A stretch of DNA of 64,000 nucleotides from Sambucus nigra (Eukaryota; Streptophyta; Magnoliopsida; Dipsacales; Adoxaceae). Positions 23,102 to 33,979 of this stretch are shown here, piece after piece. The first letter of the stretch is position 1. Every line of letters begins with the position of its first letter. Both the position numbers and the translations under genes were made by a program. The stretch is from the NCBI GenBank assembly GCA_949130495.1, contig OX422220.1:10781001-10845000 (forward strand), written 5' to 3'. A model generated the notes under the pieces. That model saw only the letters and a list, made by a program, of their open reading frames with translations, was not told the origin of the DNA and ran no database searches.

Positions 23102-26100
23102 TACTACTGCTACACACATAAATGCACACATGTAACCGCTAGAAAACATTGCCCCACTTTTTTGCGTGTCGTATTGGGCAATCCTAAAACATTATTTGTC
23201 ACTCCTAGCTCTAATCGGTCAAAATACCGAAGGTGTGAAGTTAATGAGTACTGAACTTTTGCTCTGAAATGTATGTTTAGTCAATCTCGTATGTGATTTC
23301 TTTCGTTCACTTTAGTTGGGAAGATTCCCGTCAACCTATTTCTTCATAGTATTTGAATTTGATTTTGGTGGGCGGAATGGGGCGCAAGTTTAATCCTGCT
23401 GCATAGACAATTAACATAATAATCGTCCAATCAGATACAATATAATCTAAATAGATTTAGCAGACTGTATAATTGTGCAAGCTTCATTTTAAAATTTGTA
23501 ACTGTTGTGAATGTGTAACAACTGTGTAATCTAATTGATTCATCAGATAATATAATCCACCTATTTTGAACATTTGTAACTGCATGACTGTGTAATCCAA
23601 GCAGATTCAGCAGACTAACTCATTTATATGTAAGCTTCGTCCAAAGCATTGTTCGGTAATCCACCTATTCAAAGCTTAATTAACTCATTTATGTGTAAGC
23701 AATATAATCCACATATTCAAAGCTTCCACTGCACAAATAACCATGTTTATCAATGACATGCATCAAAACAACTAAAATTCCCCATGTCAAGTTAGACTAT
23801 GCAAACCAGGTATGCTATCAAACCTATTCAAACTAAAAAATGGTAAACAGACTTGACTATTGGCATCAAAATTCAAATTTCTAGCACATGAGCATGTCAT
23901 GTTCTTTCTCAATATTATTTCTCGTAGCATGATATCTTATCTGTAGTATCTGAGGCAATACAACCAAAACCATCAAAAAGGGTAGGTAGAATGTAAGAGA
24001 CTCAGCAATGTAGATTGAACAAAATCAGTATTCATGAAATGGGGTTACCAAATAGACCCTAAAAGAGATTAAAAAACCAAAAAAAATATGGAATATGAAA
24101 TGAATATTTTGGATAAACCGCCACATGTTAAGAAAAAAGAAAGTCTATCCCCTGCTGCGTTTTTTGGTACAGTCCCCTATTTTTCAACTAAGTAGGCTTT
24201 GTTTTGGAGATGGGTATGCTGATTGAGTGAGTAGTCCACAACAGAACATAGGTTAGAGAAATTGAGGAAATTTAACAATGCAATAGCCAATACACAATCC
24301 AGAATCTAAATTCAAACCAAAAGAAAACTCAAACAGCGAAGTTACTAAAGTAATATTCCCTAATAGTTAATAAAGTTTCCAAAATAAGGCCCAACAGTTA
24401 CTCAAATAATGCCCAACATTAGTATTCCCCAACAGTTGCTAAAGTTACTCGAACAGAAAAGTAACGATCTGAAATAGAGGGAGGGGGAGAGTATACCTGA
24501 GATGTGCTGAACACCAAATTGAAGATAAACAAAATTACTACCTGCGAAGCCAAAATAGTCACATAAATAAGCCCTATAAGCAAAATTGGTAAACCGGTGG
24601 AGTTTTCAAACTATGTTCAGACCAAATAATAATCCTCAAAAAAACTTATGTTCAGACCAAATATAATCAAAATCGTACACATGCTTTGTCATAGAAAACA
24701 ATATTACATATATACTCAGTAGCTAACTTCATAAGTATTCAAAATAAGTATCTAACTTCATGTAAAAAGTAACTCAATCTACCTTGTACAATGCAATAAT
24801 AATAAGAATGTTGTAGTTGGCTTTGAGTATGATTCTGGTTTGGATACCTACTTCCCTATTAAGAAAGAAATGAATCGAAGACAAAAACGTTAAAGACCTT
24901 CATTTATAAAATAAAATGTGCACAATTTTGATCACATGACTCAACATAAACGAAGAAATAAAGCAAAGAACATATAAAGAGTCAGTTGGTTTACTCATTG
25001 CAATTTTAAAACTGAGACTGATGTTACTTTTGGCTTCTTTACTTCATTGAAGTCTTTGATGTGCCACCTTTTGAGAAAAATCCAAACTCTAGCTCCTTCC
25101 TTTCATCTTGATTAGCAAGTGCAGTACCACTTCTAAAGTCTTAATTGGGGAAAAAATAATTGGGGAAGATAAATCAATGATACTGAGAAAGATAAACTAA
25201 AGTCTTAATTGAGGGAAAAATAACAACATAACAGTAAAAGAATTAAGCCTCCTTGTCATAACACTTATTATACATGATAAAATGTGCCATGGTTTGCATT
25301 TTCAAGAAAAGGGGATGGGTTAGTCCAATGAGCATTTTAAAATACAAAAATAGGATACTTTCGCTTCATGGATGTTCACGCTTACTAATTCAAACATACA
25401 TTTTATAAAACGCAAAAGAGTATTATGAGTGCTGAAATAACACGAATCGTACAATGGAAGTTTTCTCAATCATGTCAAGACAAATAAGTAACTTGTACAA
25501 ATCAACACAAACTTCTTATAAAAAAAAATATTAACAAAAACAGGAAGCATATCTAATTTGAACTGTGATGTGAGTTTGAATCGTCGTATGACACAACGCA
25601 ATAGAGTAACATCTAACACAGTATCTCTCTTCTCGTCACATGAAGCAATATAACTAAAAAAAAAATTAGGAAAAATGTGTATCAAGTTACCTCATTTCAC
25701 AATAATATTAAACTGAGGGTCAATGTGCAAATCAAAATTGAAAAAAATGGATTAAATCTTTCAAACACGAAACATTTTAACAAAAAAAATAAACAACAAT
25801 TTTTCATATAAACAAAAAATAAAATATGGTAAACCCTGTCAAACATTAATTTGAAATGCATAGTTTCACTAAAAGGTTTGTTAAATGCAAGAAAAAAATC
25901 CTATCAATATCTACATTCAACAGATTAAAACTACCTAAAGCATCCATAGAAAGGGAAACAAATCCCATGAAACAAAATCCTTAAATCAAACAATATATAA
26001 ATTAGGTGAATCTGTAACAGAGTTCTACCTATGATACATTTCCGAGGAGAGGAAGTGAAACAAAACAACTTGCCCAACATACTAATAGGATAGAGCAAAA

Positions 26101-26909
26101 ATAGAGATTGTACCTGTCATATTAAAAAAAAGGTTACAATAAATTAGGTTACACATTATAAATGGAAACATGAATGAAATAAAAAAAAAATTAGTGAGAT
26201 GTGAAATGAAAGAAAGTAACTTCATATCTGAAACAAAAAATATAGTTCACAAAAAAAATGCTTAAAACTCCATAAATAAAATGAATTTGAACAATAATAA
26301 AATGAAACCAAAAATTTAAACAATAAAAGGGGCCATCTGTAGAGATAAAGACAAATAAACAAAAATTAGATCTAACATACCAGGTATGAATCCAACCTCA
26401 AACTGATAGTGGAGAACTGCTTGATATTTAACACATCTGAGTCAAAAAGAAAAGAAAAAAACAAATTATTAGATCCTTTTTCGCACAACATAGAGCTGAA
26501 GAGGGTGACAACGTCGAGTTGAGGGTGGCGTCTTTTTTGCACAACATAGAGCTGAAGAGGGTGACAACGTCGAGTTGAGGCTGGCGTGTGTGTGCGGGTG
26601 AGACATAGGCTGAGATGGAGATGGAGGCAGAGGTGGGAGAAGGACGGGATGCGAATGGAGAAGTGATAGAGCTAGAGGTAGTGTGAGAGGCTTGAGCATG
26701 TGGGGTGTGTGAAATGGGGAGCGGCTAGGTTTTTTTGGGGGAGATAATGTGGAGACGGGTTGTGAGAGAGAGAGGGCATGTGTTGTGGGGGCTAGTGAAA
26801 ATAATTCTTGTAATCTTAACCCTTGGTTTGTACACGTGTCAAAATATAGACCCTTTGATTTTTTTGATAAGATAAGATAAGATGACACTATTCATAACAC
26901 CATTGTCCC

Positions 26910-26913
<4 letters not shown>

Positions 26914-26959
<46 letters not shown>
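26914..26959. repeat. (TA)n tract at the 5' border of H2
   Basis: About 46 bases of near-perfect TA joining H2 to the resumed Tekay-B LTR at CAGGTGCCCAGC. The 3' LTR has a 24-base TA tract at the same place (38115-38138), which represents the pre-insertion target. Confidence 0.93.
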
Positions 26960-26962
<3 letters not shown>

Positions 26963-27462
26963 GTGCCCAGCATCAGGGACGTGCAACTTAGAATATGGAT
27001 GATCAGTTATGTTATTGGAGATGCATACTTGATTAGACGCTTCATTCTTTGATTCTTATGTCTGTAGTAGTATTTATCATTTAAGGCTTGTTGTCCAGGA
27101 GTTTAGTTATTTCATTTACTCTTTTCAAATATTGTATTGGGTTTATGTTGGTACTTACATTTTGGTTTGATGGTTTGATGATAGATATTTGAACCAGGGA
27201 GTTTTATTCAGTTGCATTTATTCTTGTTAATTAGAATTCTGTTGTGTTATGAATTTCCTTTGTTATTGTTCGGAATTGTGGGAATGGTTTTAATTGTTAT
27301 CAATCTTGGAAAATGTTTTTAACACTATACTTAATTAATTATTGGGTAAGTTATTTATAAAAAATGTTTTCGACAGTGATGCTGAGAATGAACCAACTGT
27401 ATATTATGTTTTAATTTAATAAAGGAGTAGCTACCCGGTATTTAATTAGGCGGGGTGTTACA
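26960..27462 (+). repeat. 5' LTR of Tekay-B, right segment
   Basis: Resumes with CAGGTGCCCAGCATCAGGGA and runs to the LTR end GGTGTTACA at 27462. It matches 38140-38643 of the 3' LTR nearly base for base. Confidence 0.93.
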
Positions 27463-27464
27463 GG

Positions 27465-27476
27465 TGGTATCAGAGC
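27465..27476 (+). other. primer binding site (initiator tRNA-Met) of Tekay-B
   Basis: TGGTATCAGAGC, two bases after the LTR end. It is complementary to the 3' end of initiator tRNA-Met. Confidence 0.95.
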
Positions 27477-27645
27477 ATCGGGTTCTAGAGTCCTTAGGAT
27501 CTGTATGGCTTATTTACGCTTTCTTCTTAGCGACCTTTGATATAGAGCCCTATCATTCGGATTGTTGAAATCATACTTGCGCATTTATGACTTCAGCTAT
27601 ATATGTGATATTTTTGAATTCTGATTTAATTATATCTCGTTTCAA

Positions 27646-28700
27646 ATGCCTCCTCGACGTGTTCAAAGAACCCCAGGTGCAGCGCAGCCAGTACAACAAC
27701 CCGCTCCAGTTCAAGGCACTATAAATGCGGAAGAAGTTGCTGTCATTGTAGCTCAAGTAGTAAACGCTGCCTTAGCAGCTTCCCAACAAGCACAACTACC
27801 GGCACAGGCAGTGCCACCAGCACTAGTGTAAGGATTTCCTACTGTTTGGGAACGTGTTAGGGATGCCTTCCAAAAGGCACACCCACCATAATTCAAAGGG
27901 GGCTCCGATGTTGTGACTGTCAGCCAATGGAAGAAATATATCCAGCGGCATCTACGTATGTATGAGTGTTCGGAGGTTCAGAAACAAATGCTAGCTTTCC
28001 TTCTGCAGTACAGACTGAGATGCGGAGGAAACTCTTAGACCTCACCCAGGAAGGGAAATCAGTTGTTAAATTTGAATAAGAGTTTACTATGCTGACAAAT
28101 TTGGTGTCAGGAGAGGTACCCACTGAAGAGAAGAAGATTGAGTTGTTCAGGGATGGTCTTACTTGGAGGATTCGCCAGCATCTGTTGGGAAATATCTCTT
28201 TACTGACCTATAATGATGTATTGAATGATGCCTTACTTCACTGCTAGGACCACCGTCTTCATGTCAAGGGAAGTAAGCGGGGAACTGAGTCTAGTCAGCA
28301 GGGTCGTACTAGGCCTAATAGTAGCAGAGTGGTCAGAATGTGTAGCATGGAGATTATGTTAAACGTTTGAGATTGGGAGGATTTCGCTTTGGGCAGGGTG
28401 GTAATAGGGAAGGCCACTAGGGCTAACAGCACAATAGCAGGGCCATCAGGGCCAAGGCAGAGGTGGAAATAGGCAGCAAGGCCGTGGACAACAGGGTCGT
28501 AATGGGGGGTAATTTTTAGGTAGATGTTTCACGTCACAAGAAACATGATTGCCTAGATAAGGGCAAGATTCCCCAGCAGCAGGGTGCACAGCGAGAGCCA
28601 CAGAGGCCTATGTTTCCAGTCTCTCTTCCAGCATCAGCTCAGGTTCCAGGCTTACCTTCCATTCCAGCATCTCCACCACAGCGGGGGTAAATGCAGTATG
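27646..28700 (+). pseudogene. gag of Tekay-B
   Basis: The ATG at 27646 starts MPPRRVQRTP, a basic proline/glutamine-rich N-terminus, and a stop comes at 27831. The capsid frame continues after it (VWERVRDAFQKAHPP, SQWKKYIQRHLRMYECSE). The middle of the capsid domain, including the usual FDRKYFP-type segment, has been deleted near 27985-28000. The later ELFRDGLTWRIRQHL block is readable at 28135-28190. The nucleocapsid region is glutamine/glycine-rich and keeps only part of the zinc knuckle (HKKHDC near 28530-28550), so RNA binding would be lost. Several stops follow. Confidence 0.8.
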
Positions 28701-29160
28701 GACGTGTGTACAACGTTCATCAGGCGGCAGTTCAGCAGCCACCACCTACGATAGAGGGTATGTTTTCTATCTCTGGAGTTATTGGACGTATTTTGTTTTA
28801 TACGGGAGCGTTGCATTCTTTTATATCCACTAGTTTTGCTCGAGCCGCAGGGTAACGGCCAACAGTACTATTACTTATGTAGATTCACCGATGGGATATG
28901 GGACTCCTATTTTCTTTATATGCCGTAGTGTGAGTAGAGAGATTGGGAGTTTGATCTTACTAGCGGATATGATTATTCTATAGATGTTCGAATACGATGC
29001 CATTATTGGGATAGACTGGCTAGTCAATTATAGAGCCATGATCGATTGCTTTGGTAGGAGCATTATTTCTACTATTCCGAGTTAAGAGATGTTCATTCTG
29101 GTGATGCCTAGACCCGAGGGAGGATCGTCCATTCACTTATATTACTTGGAGTAAGAGACC
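28701..29160 (+). pseudogene. aspartic protease of Tekay-B, catalytic Asp lost
   Basis: The reading frame gives IEGMFSISGVIGRILFYTGA then HSFISTSFARAAG, the retropepsin N-terminal half. The active-site triad DTG has become YTG (codon TAT at 28799-28801). FEYDAIIGIDWLVNYRAMID follows at about 28987-29045, then RPEGGSSIHLYYLE near the RT junction. There are in-frame stops near 28880 and 28980. Loss of the Asp abolishes catalysis whatever the frame. Tekay-A keeps DTG at the same position. Confidence 0.8.
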
Positions 29161-29964
29161 TCTACGGGAGTTATAATTTCCCTTGACTCAATTCTAGTTG
29201 TTAGGGAATTTGCCGATGTATTTCAGGATATACCTGGATTACCTCTGAGTAGGGAAATTGAGTTTGTGATTGATCTAGCACCGGGCACTTGGCCTATAGC
29301 CCGTGCTCCCTACTGTATGGCTCCTGCAGAGATGAGGGAATTGAGGGATCAAATCGAATGGTTGTTGGGTCAGGGTTTCATCCGTAGGAGTACCTCACCC
29401 TGGGGTGCCTCGGTTCTATTTGTTAAGAAGAGGGATGGATCCTTACAACTGTGTGTTGATTATCGCGAGCACAATAAAATCACGATCCGGAACAAGTATC
29501 CTTTACCCCGTATTGATGACTTATTTGATCAGTTGAGAGGTGCAGCTTACTTCTCAAAGATAGACTTGAGATTGGGATATCACCAATTGAGGATTAGGGA
29601 GCAAGATGTATCGAAGACTACTTTTCAGACACGATATGAATCTTATGAATTTCGGTTTTTGTCATTCGGATTGACCAACGGGTCGGCTGTATTTATGGGC
29701 TTGATTAATCGAGTATTCAGAGAGTTTTTAGATCATTTTGTCATTGTCTTCATAGATGACATCCTGATTTATTCTAATACAGAGAAAGAGCATGCCGAGC
29801 ATTTGCGACGGATCATATAGACACTACGGGAGCATCAGTTGTATGATAAATACGACAAGTGTGGATTTTGGCTCTGGGAGGTTCAGTTTCTGGGGCATAT
29901 AGTGTCAGAAAGAGGTATTTCAGTGGATCCTATCAAAGTATCCATGGTGAGGAAGTGGGGATAA
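29161..29964 (+). pseudogene. reverse transcriptase of Tekay-B
   Basis: Nearly full-length RT. Conserved blocks in order: [72 protein letters not shown] (motif A Asp kept); [20 protein letters not shown]; and the active-site box FIDDILIYS (Asp codons at 29755-29760). Stops TAG at 29818-29820 and TAA at 29962-29964 interrupt the connection to RNase H ([20 protein letters not shown]). The first open stretch is 29266-29820; the true domain starts slightly upstream, after a stop near 29151. Confidence 0.92.
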
Positions 29965-30577
29965 CCCATGACACCGGCGGAGGTACACAATTTCTTGGGA
30001 TTAGCTGGCTACTACAGACGGTTTATCAGAGGTTTCTCGAAGATTGCGGGACCGATGAATAATCTAACCCGTAAAAGCGTATCGTTTGTTTGGGATGATG
30101 TGTGTCAATTGGAGTTTGATGAATTGAATGACAGGTTGACCTCTGCACCAGTACTAACACTGCCTAGACCAGTAGTGGAATACCTAGTATACACTGATGC
30201 ATCATTACAAGGACTTGGTGGGGTTTTACAGCAAGAAGAGAAGGCTATAGCTTATGCCTCTAGTAAGCTTAAGCCTCATGATAAGAATTACCCTACCCAC
30301 GACTTAGAGCTTGCATCGGCCGTATTTACCCTTCGGATTTGGAGACACTATTTATTGGGTGAAAATCTTCGCTTATTCACGGATCACAAGTCACCTCAGT
30401 ATCTGTTCACACAGATAGAGTTGAATATGCGGCAACAGAGGTGGCTTGAATTCGAAAAGGATTATCAGTATGAGATACATTATCATCCAGGGAAGGATAA
30501 CGTAGTTGCTGATGCTTTGAGTCGTAGACCTGAGGGTGAACTAGCCTCAGTATGGAAGGCCAAATGGGAGGAACTAG
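29965..30577 (+). pseudogene. RNase H and tether of Tekay-B
   Basis: Open from 29968 to the solo-LTR insertion. [20 protein letters not shown] is the RT thumb/connection. The RNase H domain begins at [13 protein letters not shown] and contains [32 protein letters not shown] and NVVADALSR, so all four acidic catalytic positions (D, E, D, D) look intact. Coding is cut at WEEL by the LTR at 30578 and resumes with GHQDAVARSF at 33980. Confidence 0.92.
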
Positions 30578-31939
30578 TGTGACACCCCGCCTAATAAAAT
30601 ACCGGGTGATCAGTCCTATACCAAATTAAAATAGGAATCCTAGTTGGATCATCCTTAGAATCACTCTCGAAAACTTTTTTAAACATACTAACCACCAAGT
30701 ATTCGAAAAACTGGTGCCAAATTTTAACTTTTTAATTACACAAAACAGTACATGCGGAAATAAATATAAACCATTCACACAATTGAATGAAAATAAACTG
30801 AATAATTAATTACACAACTTGCCGAATAAATCACCGGCCACCAAAGTAATAATCCAATACAAATAACCAACACCGGAATAAAATAAGTCTGAAAACTGAA
30901 CTGATAGTCTGGGCGACATGCCCTAAATAAAACTTAAACGGATATAAGATTCCTACTCTAGGAATGAATGAATGATGCATCTAAACCAAACTTCTGCTAG
31001 CATCCACATATGCCGCAGCTCCGTGTCCCTGGAATAGAATATCAATCCTGGCGTCCCTGTGGCTGGACACCTAAAAGGTTTTGAAAATAGTTTTATAGCA
31101 AGGGTTAGAACCCAAAACATTTTGAAAATATTTAGCAAGTGAATTAACTGTAGTAATTTAAAATGCATGAATGCGCTTCATATTTAAGTTAGTGTCGCAC
31201 TCCCTTGTGGACATTCTCACCCCTCCACTATTGTGCACACCTACCGGTTACCTTAACCCCACCTAGTTGTACTACCCCATCCAACTAGTCCTGGTATAAC
31301 CCTCCCTTGCCATACTACTCTAACCCGAGTATAATGATTTTTTAATTATAAGTTGTCTCACAATTAACTTAATTAATTCCTCTTAAATAGTAGCACATAA
31401 CAGTGTCACAAGTTATATAAAGTAAATACATCACACACTGTATTATTACCCGTATATAATATTTACTACCATTATATACATACCTTTACCACAACATCCA
31501 CACATATGACATACGTATATCCATCCCTTTGAGTATACCCTCACCGGATGATTCCCTCAAAAATGTTATCTCACTAGGTGTGCTCACAAAACCTAGTTCC
31601 CCAACTTGGAATCGCTCAACAACTTGGTCCAAAATATAAACGTAGTGGAGGCGGCCATATTTCTTCCCTGAAAGTGAGATAAAATCCCTCACCCATATAT
31701 ACCGGATGCTATGACCTGGGGATATACTCGCCCTATTCCTCAAGCTAGGGGATTCACCCACATCGTGCAACCTTCCTTGATAGCATTAGAGTATATTAAT
31801 TGAATAAATATCTAGTCACCGATATTTAATATCACACATAATATATACATGTATATATATAATATCACTAAACCGTATATATATAATATAAATCTCGGCT
31901 TTACCATATACTCAAAATCTCGTACACTGCCTGAAACTT

Positions 31940-32520
31940 CCTGAGTCTGTGGCCCAACTCAACGTAATTAATTTTTTTCTCACTTAATAATTTATCATCT
32001 TCCCAAGTCTATGGTCCGACTCTAATATATTTATTTCGCACCTCAATTTATATAATACATTACCCGAGTCTATGGTCCGACTCTAATTAAATTAATTAAC
32101 ACGCATATTAATTTAATACCTCCCCGAGTCTATCGTCCGACTCTAATTAAATTAATTAACACACATATTAATTTAATACTGATCCGAGTCTGTGGTCCGA
32201 CTCTAATTAGATTAATTAACACACATATTAATTTAATACCGATCTGAGTCTGTGGTCCGACTCTAATTAAATTAATTAACACACATATTAATTTAATACC
32301 GATCCGAGTCTGTGGTCCGACTCTAATTAAATTAATTAACACACATATTAATTTAATACCTACCCGAGTCTACAATCCGACTCTAATTAAATTAATTATC
32401 ACCTATTAATTTAATCCTACCCGAGTCTACAATCCGACTCTAATTAAATTAATTATCACCTATTAATTTAATCCTACCCGAATCTACATTCCGACTCGAA
32501 ATTAATTACTCTCTCTCAAT
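31940..32520. repeat. minisatellite of about ten 60-bp units with internal palindrome
   Basis: Each unit has CCGAGTCTGTGGTCCGACTC (GAGTC and GACTC as inverted arms) followed by TAATTAAATTAATTAACAC and a TATTAATTTAATAC tail. Central units (32123-32340) are almost identical. Outer units are diverged or shortened to about 54-58 bp. Such units could form hairpins in single-stranded DNA or RNA. Confidence 0.92.
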
Positions 32521-32908
32521 AATTAATTTAATACTTTGGTGTCACTTAACCAACATACCCGGACTCGCTCACTTGCTCCATTTTACCTCTCATAATTTCA
32601 TTCCCACATTTTCGCCCACAATGTGTCGTACATTCATCTTCATAATTTCTCAATTATGTTTACCTATAATTACCAATATACCCGGACTTGCCCACTTGGT
32701 CCATAATTAAATTGAATATATTTCACCCAAAATTTTCACTTTAATTCCCAACTCGTAACTTAAATGGTCAATTCCTAATAGCTATCTTTTGAACCACTTG
32801 CTATTAATCTCTTTATAATTTTTCACCCATTTGAAATTATACCGAAACTCCAAATAGAAAATGAGGCATATATAACAACCAACCTAACCTGCCAAAATTT
32901 CACCATCG

Positions 32909-32946
32909 TCGATCGATCGATAGCCCTCGATCGATCGATCGATCGT
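32909..32946. repeat. CGATCGAT cluster in the solo LTR
   Basis: Two blocks of tandem self-complementary GATC repeats separated by AGCCCT. It has the same composition as the cluster in the Tekay-B LTRs although the surrounding LTR sequence is different. Confidence 0.85.
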
Positions 32947-33979
32947 CCCCTGGCAGCCCTTCTTCCCCACGAAAATTTTCACCATTAACGAGCTTTCAAG
33001 CTCTGATTTTCCCTTCCATCCTTGACCAAACATAACATAAACTTTAAACCCCTTGATTAAACTAATTTACAACAGGGATATAACAACAACTACCCTTTAT
33101 CCCCACCACAATTCATTGACTCACAAATTGGGTTTATCCATAAATTTTCATGAACTTTGTTCTACAATTTCCAGTTTCAGATATAAATATTATCCTTCTG
33201 TATTTCGGGTTTCTTATTCAAATAAGATATCTATGCTCAAAGATATACAACACAACAAATTCTTACTTTGAATCTCATTCAATAGTTTACATGAACAAAA
33301 ACCCCATTTTGTAACCAATTATCCCCAAAACAGATTTTGATTTACACATCACTATGATATGAATTGATTATCACACTTTAATCATTACAGCAAGTTAACG
33401 ACTTACCTGGAATTGTTCGTAGGGTCTGATTCCGTTGGTGTAGAGATTGGTTGATGAAGAACACCCCAAATTAACCCTTTAATTTGGCTCCAAAAGCTCC
33501 CAATTACTCTTGATTTGCTTTCCCCTAATTTCCCTCTCAAGCCCTAGGCTTAGAGTTGAGTTGGCTACCGTTCCCAAATCTTTCAATTAGGTTAAAATCA
33601 CTAAATCCCGTTTTTGGCCACATGGGCCTAATTAAAATGGCCCAACTCACCCCGTGTGGGTCCAGCTATGCCCAAAAATACCCTGAGACCCAATTACTAC
33701 CCCCGGGTACTCTTTTCTGACTATCTCGACCCATTTGGACGCAACCGCGCACTCAGAATTGCCATCCGAAATACTTTTTGACATTTCCAAATTTCAACCT
33801 CAAAATGTGACACACTAGATTTTGAACCATTAAACTTAAAAGTCGTCAATTATAAATAATTCGGCTTACTCAAATAAATTATCCAACTCACGAGTTTAAG
33901 TTCCTCCAATTTAAATATTTTTATAACTCCCAAAATAATTAAATATTAAATCCTCAAAATTACGAGGTGTTACAACTAG

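Larger units (their letters stand above)
20915..26913 (-). mobile_element. H2: non-autonomous Helitron, head-to-tail with H3
   Basis: The minus-strand 3' end is textbook: hairpin GTGCC-TTCA-GGCAC (20928-20941), nine bases, then CTAG (20915-20918) followed by host T in a TA tract. The 5' side at about 26913 abuts a (TA)n tract and begins AATATGGGACAATGG, followed by a CT-rich leader (26700-26830). The roughly 6 kb interior has no Rep/helicase, is AT-rich and holds many minus-strand AG/GTA junctions. A C-rich patch lies at 22200-22440 and a TTA microsatellite at 23021. The few open frames (e.g. 21449-21703, 25470-25685, both minus strand) resemble nothing I know. It may carry a degraded captured gene, but none is identifiable. 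Confidence 0.65.
30578..33974 (-). mobile_element. solo LTR (3397 bp) inserted in Tekay-B pol
   Basis: Starts TGTGACACCCCGCC and ends GGTGTTACA, i.e. a whole LTR in minus orientation. It is flanked on both sides by the perfect 5-bp duplication ACTAG (30573-30577 and 33975-33979). No internal retroelement sequence lies between the ends, so this is a solo LTR left by LTR-LTR recombination. The inner features are the AGGTGCCCAGC-like motif in reverse (31062-31072, one mismatch), a 60-bp tandem repeat (31940-32520) and a CGATCGAT cluster (32909-32946). It contains no gene. Confidence 0.93.

Noticed and set aside
22904..23254. Open frames with poly-Tyr or poly-Ile
   Set aside because: Produced by the (TTA)n microsatellite; no domain outside it.
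26469..26888. 139-codon minus-strand frame rich in Ser, Pro and Leu
   Set aside because: It is the pyrimidine-rich leader of H2 read as protein; a local duplication of about 60 bp (26470-26580) lengthens it.
31940..32520. Regular repeats resembling a CRISPR array
   Set aside because: The whole 60-bp unit repeats with no unique spacers, it lies inside a plant LTR, and no cas gene is present.
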